The notes: a model not told the origin generated them from the letters alone. DNA of 20,176 nt from Pseudomonadota bacterium (GCA_023427085.1 JAEZBO010000106.1:1-20176), one strand, 5' to 3'. Positions 5,884 to 13,212 are shown, counted from the stretch's first letter. Made by a program: numbers and translations.

Positions 5884-6867
5884 ATGTTCAAGAAGATGTC
5901 CGTGGCGCTGGCGGTTGCCGCCGCCGTGTTGCCCGCCGCGACGGTGTCGGCGGCCAGCGATTACCCCAAGCAGCCGATCCGCCTGGTGGTGGGTTTTGTC
6001 CCAGGGGGTGGCACCGACGTGTCGGCGCGCATCCTGGCCCAGCACCTGTCGGGTGTGCTCAACCAGCAGGTGGTGGTCGAGAACAAGCCCGGCGCGTCCG
6101 GCCTGATCGCCGGCGACATGGTGGCCAAGGCCGAGCCGGACGGCTACACGCTGCTGTTGGCCAACATGCAGTCGACGGTGTCGGCGCCATATGTGCTGCC
6201 GGTGTCCTACGACCCCATCGGCGCGTTCACGCCGGTGCGTTACCTGGGCTCGGTGCCCAACGTGCTGGTGATCAATCCGAGCAAGAACGACTGGAAGTCG
6301 GTCAAGGAAATGAGCGAGGCGCTCAAGGCCAAGCCGGGCCAGTACACCTATGCCTCTTCGGGCATGGGCAGCCCGCAGCATTTGAGCGCGGCGCGATTCT
6401 CGCAGATCACCGGCGCCAAGATGGAACACGTGCCCTACAAGGGCAGCGGTCAGGCGATGCAGGATCTGCTGGGCAACCAGGTCGACATGAACTTCGACAC
6501 GCTGCCCGGTGCGATCGGCCAGATCAAGGGCGGCAAGCTGCGTCCGCTGGCGGTCACCAGCGCCAAGCGCGCCGCGCCCTTGCCGGACGTGCCGACCTTG
6601 GCCGAGGCCGGCGTGCCGGGCATGGACGTCGAGCAATGGTATGCAGTGCTGGCGCCGGCCAAGCTGCCGCCGGAAGTGCTGGACAAGCTGGACAAGGCCA
6701 TCGCGCAATCGCTGGCCGACAAGGACGTGGCGGCCAAGCTGGCCGAGCAGGGCATGGTGGTGGGCGGTGGTCCGGCGTCGCCGGGCGACTTCAAGACCTT
6801 CGTGCAGAAAGAGTATGAAAAGTACGGCAAGATCACCAGCGATCTGGGTTTGACGAAACAGAAGTGA
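5884..6867 (+). CDS. Bug-family (TctC-type) periplasmic solute receptor 2
   Basis: A 327-residue Bug receptor. The signal peptide (KKMSVALAVAAAVLPAATVS, cut after SAA or SAAS) precedes the signatures VGFVPGGGTDVSARI, VVVENKPGASGLIAGD, PDGYTLL, YASSGMGSPQHLSAARF, HVPYKGSGQAMQDLLG, GKLRPLAV and PDVPTLAEAGVPG. I chose the ATG at 5884 because GGAGA ends 5 bases upstream; an ATG at 5872 overlaps that site. It differs widely from the first Bug protein outside the signatures, so it is not a recent duplicate. It has its own GntR-type regulator and is followed by a CoA-transferase gene, which suggests its ligand is a carboxylate that is then converted to a CoA thioester. No membrane transporter partners are present. 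Confidence 0.93.
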   Translation: MFKKMSVALAVAAAVLPAATVSAASDYPKQPIRLVVGFVPGGGTDVSARILAQHLSGVLNQQVVVENKPGASGLIAGDMVAKAEPDGYTLLLANMQSTVSAPYVLPVSYDPIGAFTPVRYLGSVPNVLVINPSKNDWKSVKEMSEALKAKPGQYTYASSGMGSPQHLSAARFSQITGAKMEHVPYKGSGQAMQDLLGNQVDMNFDTLPGAIGQIKGGKLRPLAVTSAKRAAPLPDVPTLAEAGVPGMDVEQWYAVLAPAKLPPEVLDKLDKAIAQSLADKDVAAKLAEQGMVVGGGPASPGDFKTFVQKEYEKYGKITSDLGLTKQK

Positions 6868-6876
6868 CACGGTGAC

Positions 6877-6892
6877 GCGGCCCCAGGGCCGC
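6877..6892 (+). other. Intercistronic hairpin A
   Basis: GCGGCCC-CA-GGGCCGC is a perfect inverted repeat 10 bases after the Bug stop codon, without a T run. With hairpin B it may stabilise the Bug mRNA end or reduce readthrough into the CoA-transferase gene. Confidence 0.5.
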
Positions 6893-6908
6893 GCGCGTGA
6901 CAACGCAG

Positions 6909-6953
6909 CCGGGCACGCGTCGTGTCAGGCTGCCAGGGCGTCAGCGTGCCCGG
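6909..6953 (+). other. Intercistronic hairpin B
   Basis: CCGGGCACGC (6909-6918) pairs perfectly with GCGTGCCCGG (6944-6953) around a 25-base loop. It ends about 30 bases before the AGGAG of the CoA-transferase gene. No T run follows. Confidence 0.5.
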
Positions 6954-6994
6954 CCTGGTCGGCCGGCGCGCGGCGCCTGCAACAGGAGATGACG

Positions 6995-8239
6995 ATGAGC
7001 AGCAAAGACAGCGCCGCGCCGCGCGGCGCCCTGACCGGCATGCGGGTGATTGAACTGGCGCAGATCATGGCGGGCCCGACCTGCGGCATGATGCTGGCCG
7101 ACCTGGGCGCCGAGGTGATCAAGGTCGAGAAACTGGACGGCGGCGACGATGCGCGCCAGTATCGCGACCCGCAGATCCAGGGTGTGTCGGCGCCTTTCCT
7201 GATGCTCAACCGCAACAAGCGGGCGATCGCGCTGGACCTGAAATCGCCGGCGGGCAAGGAAGTGCTGTTTCGCATGATCAAGGATGCGGACGTGGTGACC
7301 GAGAATTTCCGCAAGGGCACCATGGAAAAGCTGGGCCTGGGCTACGAGGACCTGCGCAAGATCAATCCGGGGCTGATCTATTGTTCGGTCTCCGGCTACG
7401 GCAGCACCGGTCCGTTCGCCGACAAGGGCGGTTTCGACCTGATCGCGCAGGGGTTCTCGGGCCTGATGGCGATCACCGGCGAGCCGGGCGGCCCGCCGCT
7501 GCGCACCGGCAACTCGGTGGCCGACATCAACGCCGGCCTGCTGGCGGCCTTCGGCATCCTGGCGGCCTATCAGCACAAGATGAAGACCGGCGAGGGCCAG
7601 CGGGTCGAGACCTCGCTGCTCGAGGCCAGCCTGCAGCAGCTGTACTGGCATGCCGCGATCTACTTCGGCTCGGGCGTGTCGCCCGGCCCGACCGGCTCGT
7701 CGCACGTGCTGACGGCGCCGTACCAGGCCTTCGCGACCGGCACCGACTGGATCATCATCGGCGGCGCCAACGAGCGCAACTGGACCCGCATCGCGCAGGC
7801 GCTGGGCCGGCCGGAATGGTGCGACGATCCGCGCTACGCCAAGAACGCGCAGCGCATGGAGAACCGCGACGAGCTGGTCGGCATGATGACCGACATCCTC
7901 AAGACGCAGCCGGCGCAGCACTGGCTCGATGTGTTCGATGCCGCCGGCGTGCCGGCCGGGCCGGTGCATTCGATCGCCGAGGCGCTGTCGCATCCGCAGA
8001 CGCTGGCGCGCGGCATGGTGGTCGAGCAGGTGCATCCGCAGGCCGGACCGGTCAAGACGGTCGGCATGCCGGTCAAGCTGTCGGCCACGCCGGCGCATTA
8101 CCATCGCGCCGCGCCGCGGCTGGGCGAGGACAGCATCAAGATCCTTGGCGAGTTCGGCTTCGAGCAGGCGCAGATCGATGCGCTGATCGAACAAGGCGTG
8201 GTGCGCGACGTCAGTCAGCAGCAGGACCAGGGCGCGTGA
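6995..8239 (+). CDS. CaiB/BaiF-family (class III) CoA-transferase
   Basis: A 414-residue class III CoA-transferase, close to the usual 390-430. The start of the family fold is clear (LTGMRVIELAQIMAGPTCGM, then DLGAEVIKVEK), followed by NRNKRAIALDLKSP, FRKGTMEKLGLGYE, SGYGSTGPFADKGGFDLIAQ and the SVADINAG segment, whose Asp177 should be the nucleophile that forms the aspartyl-CoA anhydride. Relatives transfer CoA between oxalate, formate, succinate, carnitine, mesaconate and similar acids; the pair used here cannot be read. I chose the ATG at 6995 because AGGAG lies 6 bases upstream; the ATG at 6989 touches that site. It probably activates the acid captured by the upstream receptor. Its 3' end overlaps the convergent dctD gene by 29 bases. 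Confidence 0.93.
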   Translation: MSSKDSAAPRGALTGMRVIELAQIMAGPTCGMMLADLGAEVIKVEKLDGGDDARQYRDPQIQGVSAPFLMLNRNKRAIALDLKSPAGKEVLFRMIKDADVVTENFRKGTMEKLGLGYEDLRKINPGLIYCSVSGYGSTGPFADKGGFDLIAQGFSGLMAITGEPGGPPLRTGNSVADINAGLLAAFGILAAYQHKMKTGEGQRVETSLLEASLQQLYWHAAIYFGSGVSPGPTGSSHVLTAPYQAFATGTDWIIIGGANERNWTRIAQALGRPEWCDDPRYAKNAQRMENRDELVGMMTDILKTQPAQHWLDVFDAAGVPAGPVHSIAEALSHPQTLARGMVVEQVHPQAGPVKTVGMPVKLSATPAHYHRAAPRLGEDSIKILGEFGFEQAQIDALIEQGVVRDVSQQQDQGA

Positions 8240-9578
8240 CGGGCGGCAGCGCGTAGTCGCTGCGCTCGATGCCATGACGCTGCAGCTTGTCGTAGAAGGT
8301 CTTGCGCGGGATGCCCAGTGATTGCAGCGTGGCACGCACGTCGCCGCCATGGCGCGCCAGCGTCTGGCGGATGACGCTGGCCTCATAACGCTCGACCCGC
8401 TGCGGCAGGCTCAGGCCGTCGCTGTCCTGCGCGGCGGCCGGCAGTTCGCTCAGTCCCAGCACCTGGCGCTCGGCGAAGTGGGCCAGTTCGCGCACATTGC
8501 CGGGCCAGTCGTGCGCCTCCAGGTGCGCCAGCACCGCGGCGTCGGCCGGCACGGCCTGGCGCTTGAAGCGTTGTGCCGCCCGTTCCGAAAAGAACGCATA
8601 CAGCAACGGCAGGTCCTCGCGCCGCTCGCGCAGCGCCGGCAGCCGCAAGGTGACGACGTTGAGCCGGTAGTAAAGGTCGGCGCGGAAATCGCCGCGTTGC
8701 GACGGATCGCCCAGATCGGTCTTGCTGGCCGCCACCACGCGCAGGTCCACCGGCCGCAAGGCATTGCTGCCCAGCGGCGTGACCGCGCGGGTCTCGAGCA
8801 CCCGCAGCAGCTTGACCTGCGCGCTGGCCGGCATGCTTTCGATCTCGTCGAGAAACAGCGTGCCGCCGCTGGCGTATTCGATGCTGCCGACGCGGCGTTT
8901 GTGGGCGCCGGTGAACGATCCGGCCTCGTGGCCGAACAGCTCGCTTTCGATCACGGTCTCGGGCAGGGCGCCGCAATTGAGCGCCACGAAAGCGTGGCTG
9001 GCGCGCCGGCTCAGGCGATGCAGCGAGGCCGCGACGACTTCCTTGCCGGTGCCGGTTTCGCCTTCGACCAGCACGTCGACGTCGGCGTCGGCGATATGAC
9101 GCAAGGTCTGGCGGATGCGTTGCATCGCGGGCGAGTTGCCGATCAGCGGCAGGTCCTCGTCGACCGCGCCGGCCTGCGCCTGCAACTGCCGGTTGGCCAG
9201 CACCAGGGCCCGCTGCGTGCAGGCGTTGCGGATCGCGGTCAGCAGCCGCGCGCTGGCGTAGGGCTTGGCGAGGAAATCGTAGGCGCCCTGCTGCATGGCC
9301 TGCACCGCCATCGGGATGTCGCCATGGCCGGTGATCAGGATGACCGGCAGATCGGCATCCCGCTCGCGCACGGCCTGGAACAGCTGCAACCCATCCATGC
9401 CGGGCATGCGGATGTCGCTGACCAGCACGCCGTCGAAATCGGGCGTCAGCGCCGCCAGCGCCTGCTCGGCGTTGTCGTAGGCCTGCACCTGGACCTGGTT
9501 CAGGGTCAGGCTTTGCACCGTGGCGCGGCGCAGGTCGGCGTCGTCGTCGACGAAGACGACGTTGGGAGTCGAGGTCAT
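8211..9578 (-). CDS. dctD: C4-dicarboxylate response regulator, sigma-54 activator DctD
   Basis: A 455-residue NtrC-type activator. The receiver domain (about 5-120) has acidic residues VDDD, phosphoacceptor Asp55 in SDIRMPGMDG, Thr84 and Lys105. The AAA+ domain (about 142-370) has Walker A GETGTGKE (173-180), a sigma-54 contact loop reading GSFTGA (220-225) instead of the usual GAFTGA, Walker B GGTLFLDEIE (238-247) and the FRADLYYRLNVV segment. The C-terminal Fis-type helix-turn-helix (about 395-436) includes LGIPRKTFYDKLQRHGI. Phosphorylated by DctB, it should activate dctA from the enhancer sites at 11503-11551. The ATG at 9578 has GGAG 12 bases upstream, a long spacing. The gene lies 82 bases after dctB. 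The DctD assignment rests on the adjacent dctB and dctA genes. Confidence 0.92.
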   Translation of the reverse strand: MTSTPNVVFVDDDADLRRATVQSLTLNQVQVQAYDNAEQALAALTPDFDGVLVSDIRMPGMDGLQLFQAVRERDADLPVILITGHGDIPMAVQAMQQGAYDFLAKPYASARLLTAIRNACTQRALVLANRQLQAQAGAVDEDLPLIGNSPAMQRIRQTLRHIADADVDVLVEGETGTGKEVVAASLHRLSRRASHAFVALNCGALPETVIESELFGHEAGSFTGAHKRRVGSIEYASGGTLFLDEIESMPASAQVKLLRVLETRAVTPLGSNALRPVDLRVVAASKTDLGDPSQRGDFRADLYYRLNVVTLRLPALRERREDLPLLYAFFSERAAQRFKRQAVPADAAVLAHLEAHDWPGNVRELAHFAERQVLGLSELPAAAQDSDGLSLPQRVERYEASVIRQTLARHGGDVRATLQSLGIPRKTFYDKLQRHGIERSDYALPPVTRPGPAAD

Positions 9579-9619
9579 GGGCGGGCGTCACTCCGGAATG
9601 AGGCGGCAGGGCGGGGCCG

Positions 9620-9633
9620 GCCCGGCGCCGGGC
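9620..9633. repeat. Perfect 14-bp palindrome between dctB and dctD
   Basis: GCCCGGCGCCGGGC lies in the 82-base gap between the dctB stop and dctD start. In RNA it would form a short GC stem with no T run. It could adjust the ratio of DctD to DctB, or be incidental in DNA this GC-rich. Confidence 0.4.
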
Positions 9634-9660
9634 GGGTCGAACCGCTTGGGAGGACCGGTT

Positions 9661-11499
9661 TCATGGCCGCGCCTGCCTGAGCGTGAGGATGAAGGTGGCG
9701 CCGCCGTCGCCGGGCGGCGCGGCGTCGAGCGAACCGCCGAATTCGTGGGCAATGTCGCGGCTGATCACCAGGCCCAGTCCCAACCCCTCGGGGCGGCTGG
9801 TGGAGAAGGGCGTGAACAGCGTCGCCCGTACCGCGGCGCTCAGTCCCGGTCCGTTGTCGGTGACCAGCAGCCGTACCGTGCCATCGGCGGCCAGCGCCTG
9901 GACGGCGACGTGGCCGTCGCTGCGCGTGGCCAGCGCATCGAGCGCGTTCTGCAGCAGGTTGACGAGGATCTGCTCGAGCCGTACCCGTTCGGCCAGCACG
10001 GCGAGTCCGGCCGGTACGGCAGCGGTGTCGATGCGCGTGCCTTGCTGGCGTGCGCGCGGCGCCAGCAGCAGCAACGCGCCGTCCAGCGCGTCGCGCAACG
10101 CGACCGCGGTGTTTTCCGACAGCGGCTTGCGCGCATAGCCGCGCAGCTCGCCGGTGATGTGGCCGATGCGCTCGGTCAGTTCGGTGATGGTGGCCAGGTT
10201 GGCCTGCGCCGCCGCGTGCTGGCCTTGCGCCAGCAGCAGCTCGGTGGTTTCGGCGTAGGTGCGGATGGCGGCCAGCGGCTGGTTGATCTCGTGCGCCACG
10301 CCGGCCGAAATCTGGCCCAGGAACGACAGCTTGTTGGCCTGCTCGAGTTCGGTCCGCAGCGCGCGGGCACGCGCCTGGGTGCGCTGGCGGTCGGCCATCT
10401 CGGTGACCAGCTGCTGGTTGCTCTGGCGCAGTTGCTCGGTGCGCAGCGAGACTTCGGCCTCGAGCGCCTGGCGCTGCTGGCGCTGCAGCGCGGCAACGTG
10501 GCGGCGGCGGCGATGGCGGTTCAGCAGCAGCGCGGCCAGTGCCAGGCCCAGCAGGCAGGCCAGCAGGCCGGCGCGGCGCGTCTCGGCGACCTCGTCGGCA
10601 ATCAGCGGCGCCAGCCGCACCAGCGCGCGCAGGGTCCAGTCCAGCTGGTCGATGGGCTGGCTGGCCTGCGCATAGGCCTGGTCCTGCACCGTGACGGCGT
10701 CCGGGTGGCCGTCCAGCGGCTGCCATGCGATCGGCGTGAGCGCGGCCTCGCCGAACTGCAACTGCTGGCGCAGCTGCTGCACGCGCTCGGGCGCCAGCGT
10801 GCCCAGCGTGAGGAAGCGCCATTCAGGCGGGTCGCCGAACAGGATGACGCCTTGCCGGTCGTGCACCACAAAGCGCTGCGGCAGGCTGTGCCAGATGGTC
10901 TCCAGCGCCTGGAACTCGACCTTGACCACCAGCACGCCCAGCGGCCTGCCGTCGGCATCGTCGATGCGGCGCGATTGGTACAGGCCGGGCAGGCGGCTGG
11001 CCGTGCCCATGGCGAAATAGTCGGCGCTGCCGTCGCGCCAGGCGTCGCGGTAATACGGGCGAAAGCTGTAGTCGACGCCGACGAAGCTGGTGTCGGTCCG
11101 CCAGTTGCTGCTGGCCAGCGCGCGGCCGGCGGCGTCGAGCAGGTAGACCACCGAGGCGCCGGTGCCGGCCGGCAGCGTCTCGAGCTTGCGGTTCAGCGCC
11201 TGTGTCGCCGCGTCGTCGGGCCGATGCAGAAAGTCGCGCAGCTGTTCGTCCTGCGCCAGCACGAAAGGCAGCGCGCGAAACTTGTTGAGCTCGCTCTGCA
11301 GCAGCTGCGCCTGGCTGTCGGCGGCTTCCTGCGCCAGCAGGCTGGCACGCTCGAAACCGTTGCGCTGGCCCAGCCAGGTGGCCAGTTGCCAGGTCAGCAG
11401 CAGCGCGGCCAGCACGGCCAGCGTATAGGCCAGCCGGGCCCGCCAGCGGCGCGGCCGGCGGATCGAACTGGCAGAAGTCGGGGTGGAAGTATCGGACAT
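9661..11499 (-). CDS. dctB: C4-dicarboxylate sensor histidine kinase DctB
   Basis: A 612-residue membrane kinase. TM1 is at about residues 23-41 (LAYTLAVLAALLLTWQLA). A periplasmic double-PDC sensor domain (about 45-305) includes VGVDYSFRPYYRDAW, a ligand-pocket type segment of DctB proteins. TM2 is at about 309-327. A cytoplasmic coiled coil precedes the kinase core: H-box GVAHEINQPLAAIRTYAET with phosphoacceptor His403, N-box LVNLLQNALDAL (512-523), DNGPG (548-552) and GLGLGLVISRDIA (572-584). It senses C4-dicarboxylates and phosphorylates DctD. I chose the ATG at 11499 by the expected short cytoplasmic leader, but its ribosome binding site is weak. In-frame TTG 11586 and ATG 11574 would add 29 or 25 residues and run through the enhancer palindromes. 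Confidence 0.91.
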   Translation of the reverse strand: MSDTSTPTSASSIRRPRRWRARLAYTLAVLAALLLTWQLATWLGQRNGFERASLLAQEAADSQAQLLQSELNKFRALPFVLAQDEQLRDFLHRPDDAATQALNRKLETLPAGTGASVVYLLDAAGRALASSNWRTDTSFVGVDYSFRPYYRDAWRDGSADYFAMGTASRLPGLYQSRRIDDADGRPLGVLVVKVEFQALETIWHSLPQRFVVHDRQGVILFGDPPEWRFLTLGTLAPERVQQLRQQLQFGEAALTPIAWQPLDGHPDAVTVQDQAYAQASQPIDQLDWTLRALVRLAPLIADEVAETRRAGLLACLLGLALAALLLNRHRRRRHVAALQRQQRQALEAEVSLRTEQLRQSNQQLVTEMADRQRTQARARALRTELEQANKLSFLGQISAGVAHEINQPLAAIRTYAETTELLLAQGQHAAAQANLATITELTERIGHITGELRGYARKPLSENTAVALRDALDGALLLLAPRARQQGTRIDTAAVPAGLAVLAERVRLEQILVNLLQNALDALATRSDGHVAVQALAADGTVRLLVTDNGPGLSAAVRATLFTPFSTSRPEGLGLGLVISRDIAHEFGGSLDAAPPGDGGATFILTLRQARP

Positions 11500-11502
11500 G
11501 TC

Positions 11503-11520
11503 TGTGCGGATTTCCGCACA
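11503..11520. promoter_or_regulatory. DctD enhancer-like site UAS1
   Basis: TGTGCGGATTTCCGCACA is a perfect palindrome with 8-base arms. It agrees with the DctD binding sequence as I remember it from rhizobial dctA studies. Its centre lies about 150 bases upstream of the expected dctA transcription start and only 4 bases before the dctB start codon. Confidence 0.75.
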
Positions 11521-11525
11521 TTCTA
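11520..11525 (-). promoter_or_regulatory. Possible -10 box of dctBD
   Basis: On the minus strand this reads TAGAAT, 5/6 to the -10 consensus, which would put the transcription start about 14 bases before the dctB ATG. No good -35 is visible. It abuts UAS1. Confidence 0.35.
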
Positions 11526-11535
11526 CGCCATCACT

Positions 11536-11551
11536 GGGCGAAGTTTCGCCC
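11536..11551. promoter_or_regulatory. DctD enhancer-like site UAS2
   Basis: GGGCGAA-GT-TTCGCCC is a perfect palindrome. Aligned on its centre (11543.5) it shares the TGxGCGxA...CGCxC pattern of UAS1. The two centres are 32 bases apart, about three helical turns, so both face the same side of the DNA. Confidence 0.65.
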
Positions 11552-11596
11552 GCCGCGCGATTCGATACAGCCATCGCGCCGATCAAACCTTTTATT

Positions 11597-11609
11597 TATC
11601 AAGTCTCTA
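11597..11609 (+). promoter_or_regulatory. IHF-like site between the enhancers and the promoter
   Basis: TATCAAGTCTCTA fits the IHF consensus WATCAANNNNTTR at all but one fixed position. It is preceded by an AT-rich tract (11585-11597) in otherwise GC-rich DNA. IHF bending between enhancer and -24/-12 is typical of sigma-54 promoters. Confidence 0.55.
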
Positions 11610-11626
11610 CCTGAGCCGTGCTCAGG
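11610..11626. promoter_or_regulatory. Palindrome just upstream of the -24 element
   Basis: CCTGAGC-CGT-GCTCAGG is a perfect inverted repeat centred about 44 bases before the expected dctA transcription start. It resembles neither UAS and may bind an unidentified factor. Confidence 0.45.
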
Positions 11627-11635
11627 CCGGGCCAT

Positions 11636-11651
11636 TGGCACGCGGCTTGCG
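11636..11651 (+). promoter_or_regulatory. Sigma-54 promoter of dctA
   Basis: TGGCACG-CGGC-TTGCG matches the -24/-12 consensus (TGGCACG-N4-TTGCW) with the required GG-N10-GC spacing (GG 11637-11638, GC 11649-11650). Transcription should start near 11662, giving a leader of about 117 bases that contains short GC stems (e.g. GCCGTC/GACGGC near 11732-11753). Confidence 0.88.
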
Positions 11652-11778
11652 TTAAGGCTGGTCGCGGTCGGATCGGACCGTGCAGGGGCCGGCGCACTCG
11701 ACAAACCGGCTTTTCGACAACAGACCCGGATGCCGTCCCCACCGACGGACGGCCAGGGCACCAGGCGGGGACAACCCA

Positions 11779-13155
11779 ATGATCGACATCACCCAGGCCG
11801 CAGCCACGCCTGCGCGCAAACCCAAGATCTATCAATTGCTTTACGTGCAGGTGCTGGCGGCGATCGCCATCGGCATCCTGCTGGGCCACTTCTATCCCGA
11901 ACTGGGCGCCAGCATGAAGCCGCTGGGCGACGCCTTCATCAAGCTGGTCAAGATGATCATCGCGCCGGTGATCTTCCTGACCGTGGTGACCGGCATCGCC
12001 GGCATGAGCGACGTGCAGAAGGTCGGCCGCGTGGCCGGCAAGGCGATGGCGTATTTCCTGGTGTTCTCGACGCTGGCGCTGATCATCGGCCTGATCGTCG
12101 CCAACGTGGTGCAGCCCGGCCACGGCCTGCACATCGATCCGGCCACGCTCGACAACAACAGCGTGTCGGGCTACGTCGCCAAGGCGCACGACACGACCTT
12201 GACCGGGTTTTTGATGAACATCATCCCGACCACGATCTACAGCCCCTTCACGTCGGGAGACATCCTGCAGGTGCTGTTCGTCGCGGTGCTGTTCGGCATC
12301 TCGCTGGCGCTGGTGGGCGAGCGCGGCAAGCCGGTGCTGGATTTCTTCCAGGCCATCACCACGCCGATCTTCCGGCTGGTGGCGATCCTGATGAAGGCCG
12401 CGCCGATCGGCGCGTTCGGCGCGATGGCGTTCACGATCGGCAAGTACGGCATCTCGTCGGTGGCCAACCTGGCCGCGCTGGTGGCGACCTTCTACCTCAC
12501 CTCATTGCTGTTCGTGCTGGTGGTGCTGGGCGCGGTGGCGCGCTACAACGGCTTCTCGATCCTCAAGCTGATCCGCTACATCCGCGAAGAGCTGCTGCTG
12601 GTGCTGGGCACCAGTTCGTCGGAAGCGGCGCTGCCGACGCTGATGCAAAAGCTCGAGCGCGCCGGCTGCCGCAAGTCGGTGGTCGGGCTGGTCGTGCCGA
12701 CCGGGTATTCGTTCAACCTGGACGGCACCAACATCTACATGACGATGGCCGCGCTGTTCATCGCGCAGGCGTGTGACATTCCGCTGTCGCTGCAGGATCA
12801 GGTGCTGCTGCTGCTGGTCGCGATGATCAGCTCCAAGGGCGCGGCCGGCGTGACCGGCGCGGGCTTCATTACGCTGGCGGCCACGCTGTCGGTGGTGCCG
12901 TCGGTGCCGGTGGCCGGCATGGCGCTGATCCTGGGTGTCGACCGTTTCATGTCCGAATGCCGCGCGCTGACCAACCTGGTCGGCAATGCGGTGGCGACGG
13001 TCGTGGTGGCGCGCTGGGAAAATGAACTCGATCGCGAGCAGCTCGACAGCGCGCTGGCGGGCGAGCTGCCGCCGCCGGTCGAGACCGACCTGGCCGTGCC
13101 GGCCTCGGCACCGCTGCCGGCCGGGCTGCAAGCCGACTACGCCACGCGCGGCTGA
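11779..13155 (+). CDS. dctA: C4-dicarboxylate/proton symporter DctA
   Basis: A 458-residue inner-membrane transporter of the dicarboxylate/amino acid:cation symporter family (DAACS, glutamate-transporter fold). It imports succinate, fumarate and malate. Signatures seen are the first helix YVQVLAAIAIGILLG, FIKLVKMIIAPVIFLTVVTG, the HP1 serine motif GTSSSEAALP (277-286), the TM7 motif NLDGTNIY (313-320), the HP2 region SSKGAAGVTGAGFITLA (351-367) and VDRFMSECRALTNLVGN (387-403). It is slightly longer than Escherichia coli DctA (about 428) because of a proline-rich cytoplasmic C-terminus. I chose the ATG at 11779 because GGGGA lies 7 bases upstream. It is transcribed from the sigma-54 promoter at 11636, divergently from dctBD. 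Confidence 0.95.
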   Translation: MIDITQAAATPARKPKIYQLLYVQVLAAIAIGILLGHFYPELGASMKPLGDAFIKLVKMIIAPVIFLTVVTGIAGMSDVQKVGRVAGKAMAYFLVFSTLALIIGLIVANVVQPGHGLHIDPATLDNNSVSGYVAKAHDTTLTGFLMNIIPTTIYSPFTSGDILQVLFVAVLFGISLALVGERGKPVLDFFQAITTPIFRLVAILMKAAPIGAFGAMAFTIGKYGISSVANLAALVATFYLTSLLFVLVVLGAVARYNGFSILKLIRYIREELLLVLGTSSSEAALPTLMQKLERAGCRKSVVGLVVPTGYSFNLDGTNIYMTMAALFIAQACDIPLSLQDQVLLLLVAMISSKGAAGVTGAGFITLAATLSVVPSVPVAGMALILGVDRFMSECRALTNLVGNAVATVVVARWENELDREQLDSALAGELPPPVETDLAVPASAPLPAGLQADYATRG

Positions 13156-13183
13156 CGCCGGGCGTCCGGGCGGGCAGGCCTGA

Positions 13184-13212
13184 GGGGCGCCGCGCGGCGC
13201 CTCGTTGGTTTG
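13184..13212 (+). terminator. Weak terminator-like hairpin after dctA
   Basis: GGCGCC-GCGC-GGCGCC (13186-13201), extendable by two pairs including a G-U, is followed by TCGTTGGTTT. It lies between the convergent dctA and maf genes. The T run is poor, so termination is uncertain. Confidence 0.4.

Noticed and set aside
5782..6903. Minus-strand frame of 373 codons opposite the second Bug gene
   Set aside because: Shadow of the Bug coding sequence; it ends in the promoter region and lacks any domain.
9520..11655. Plus-strand open frame of 711 codons opposite dctB
   Set aside because: It is antisense to a complete histidine kinase with all motifs; its composition (Gln/Arg/Gly runs) is that of a shadow frame and no ribosome binding site supports it.
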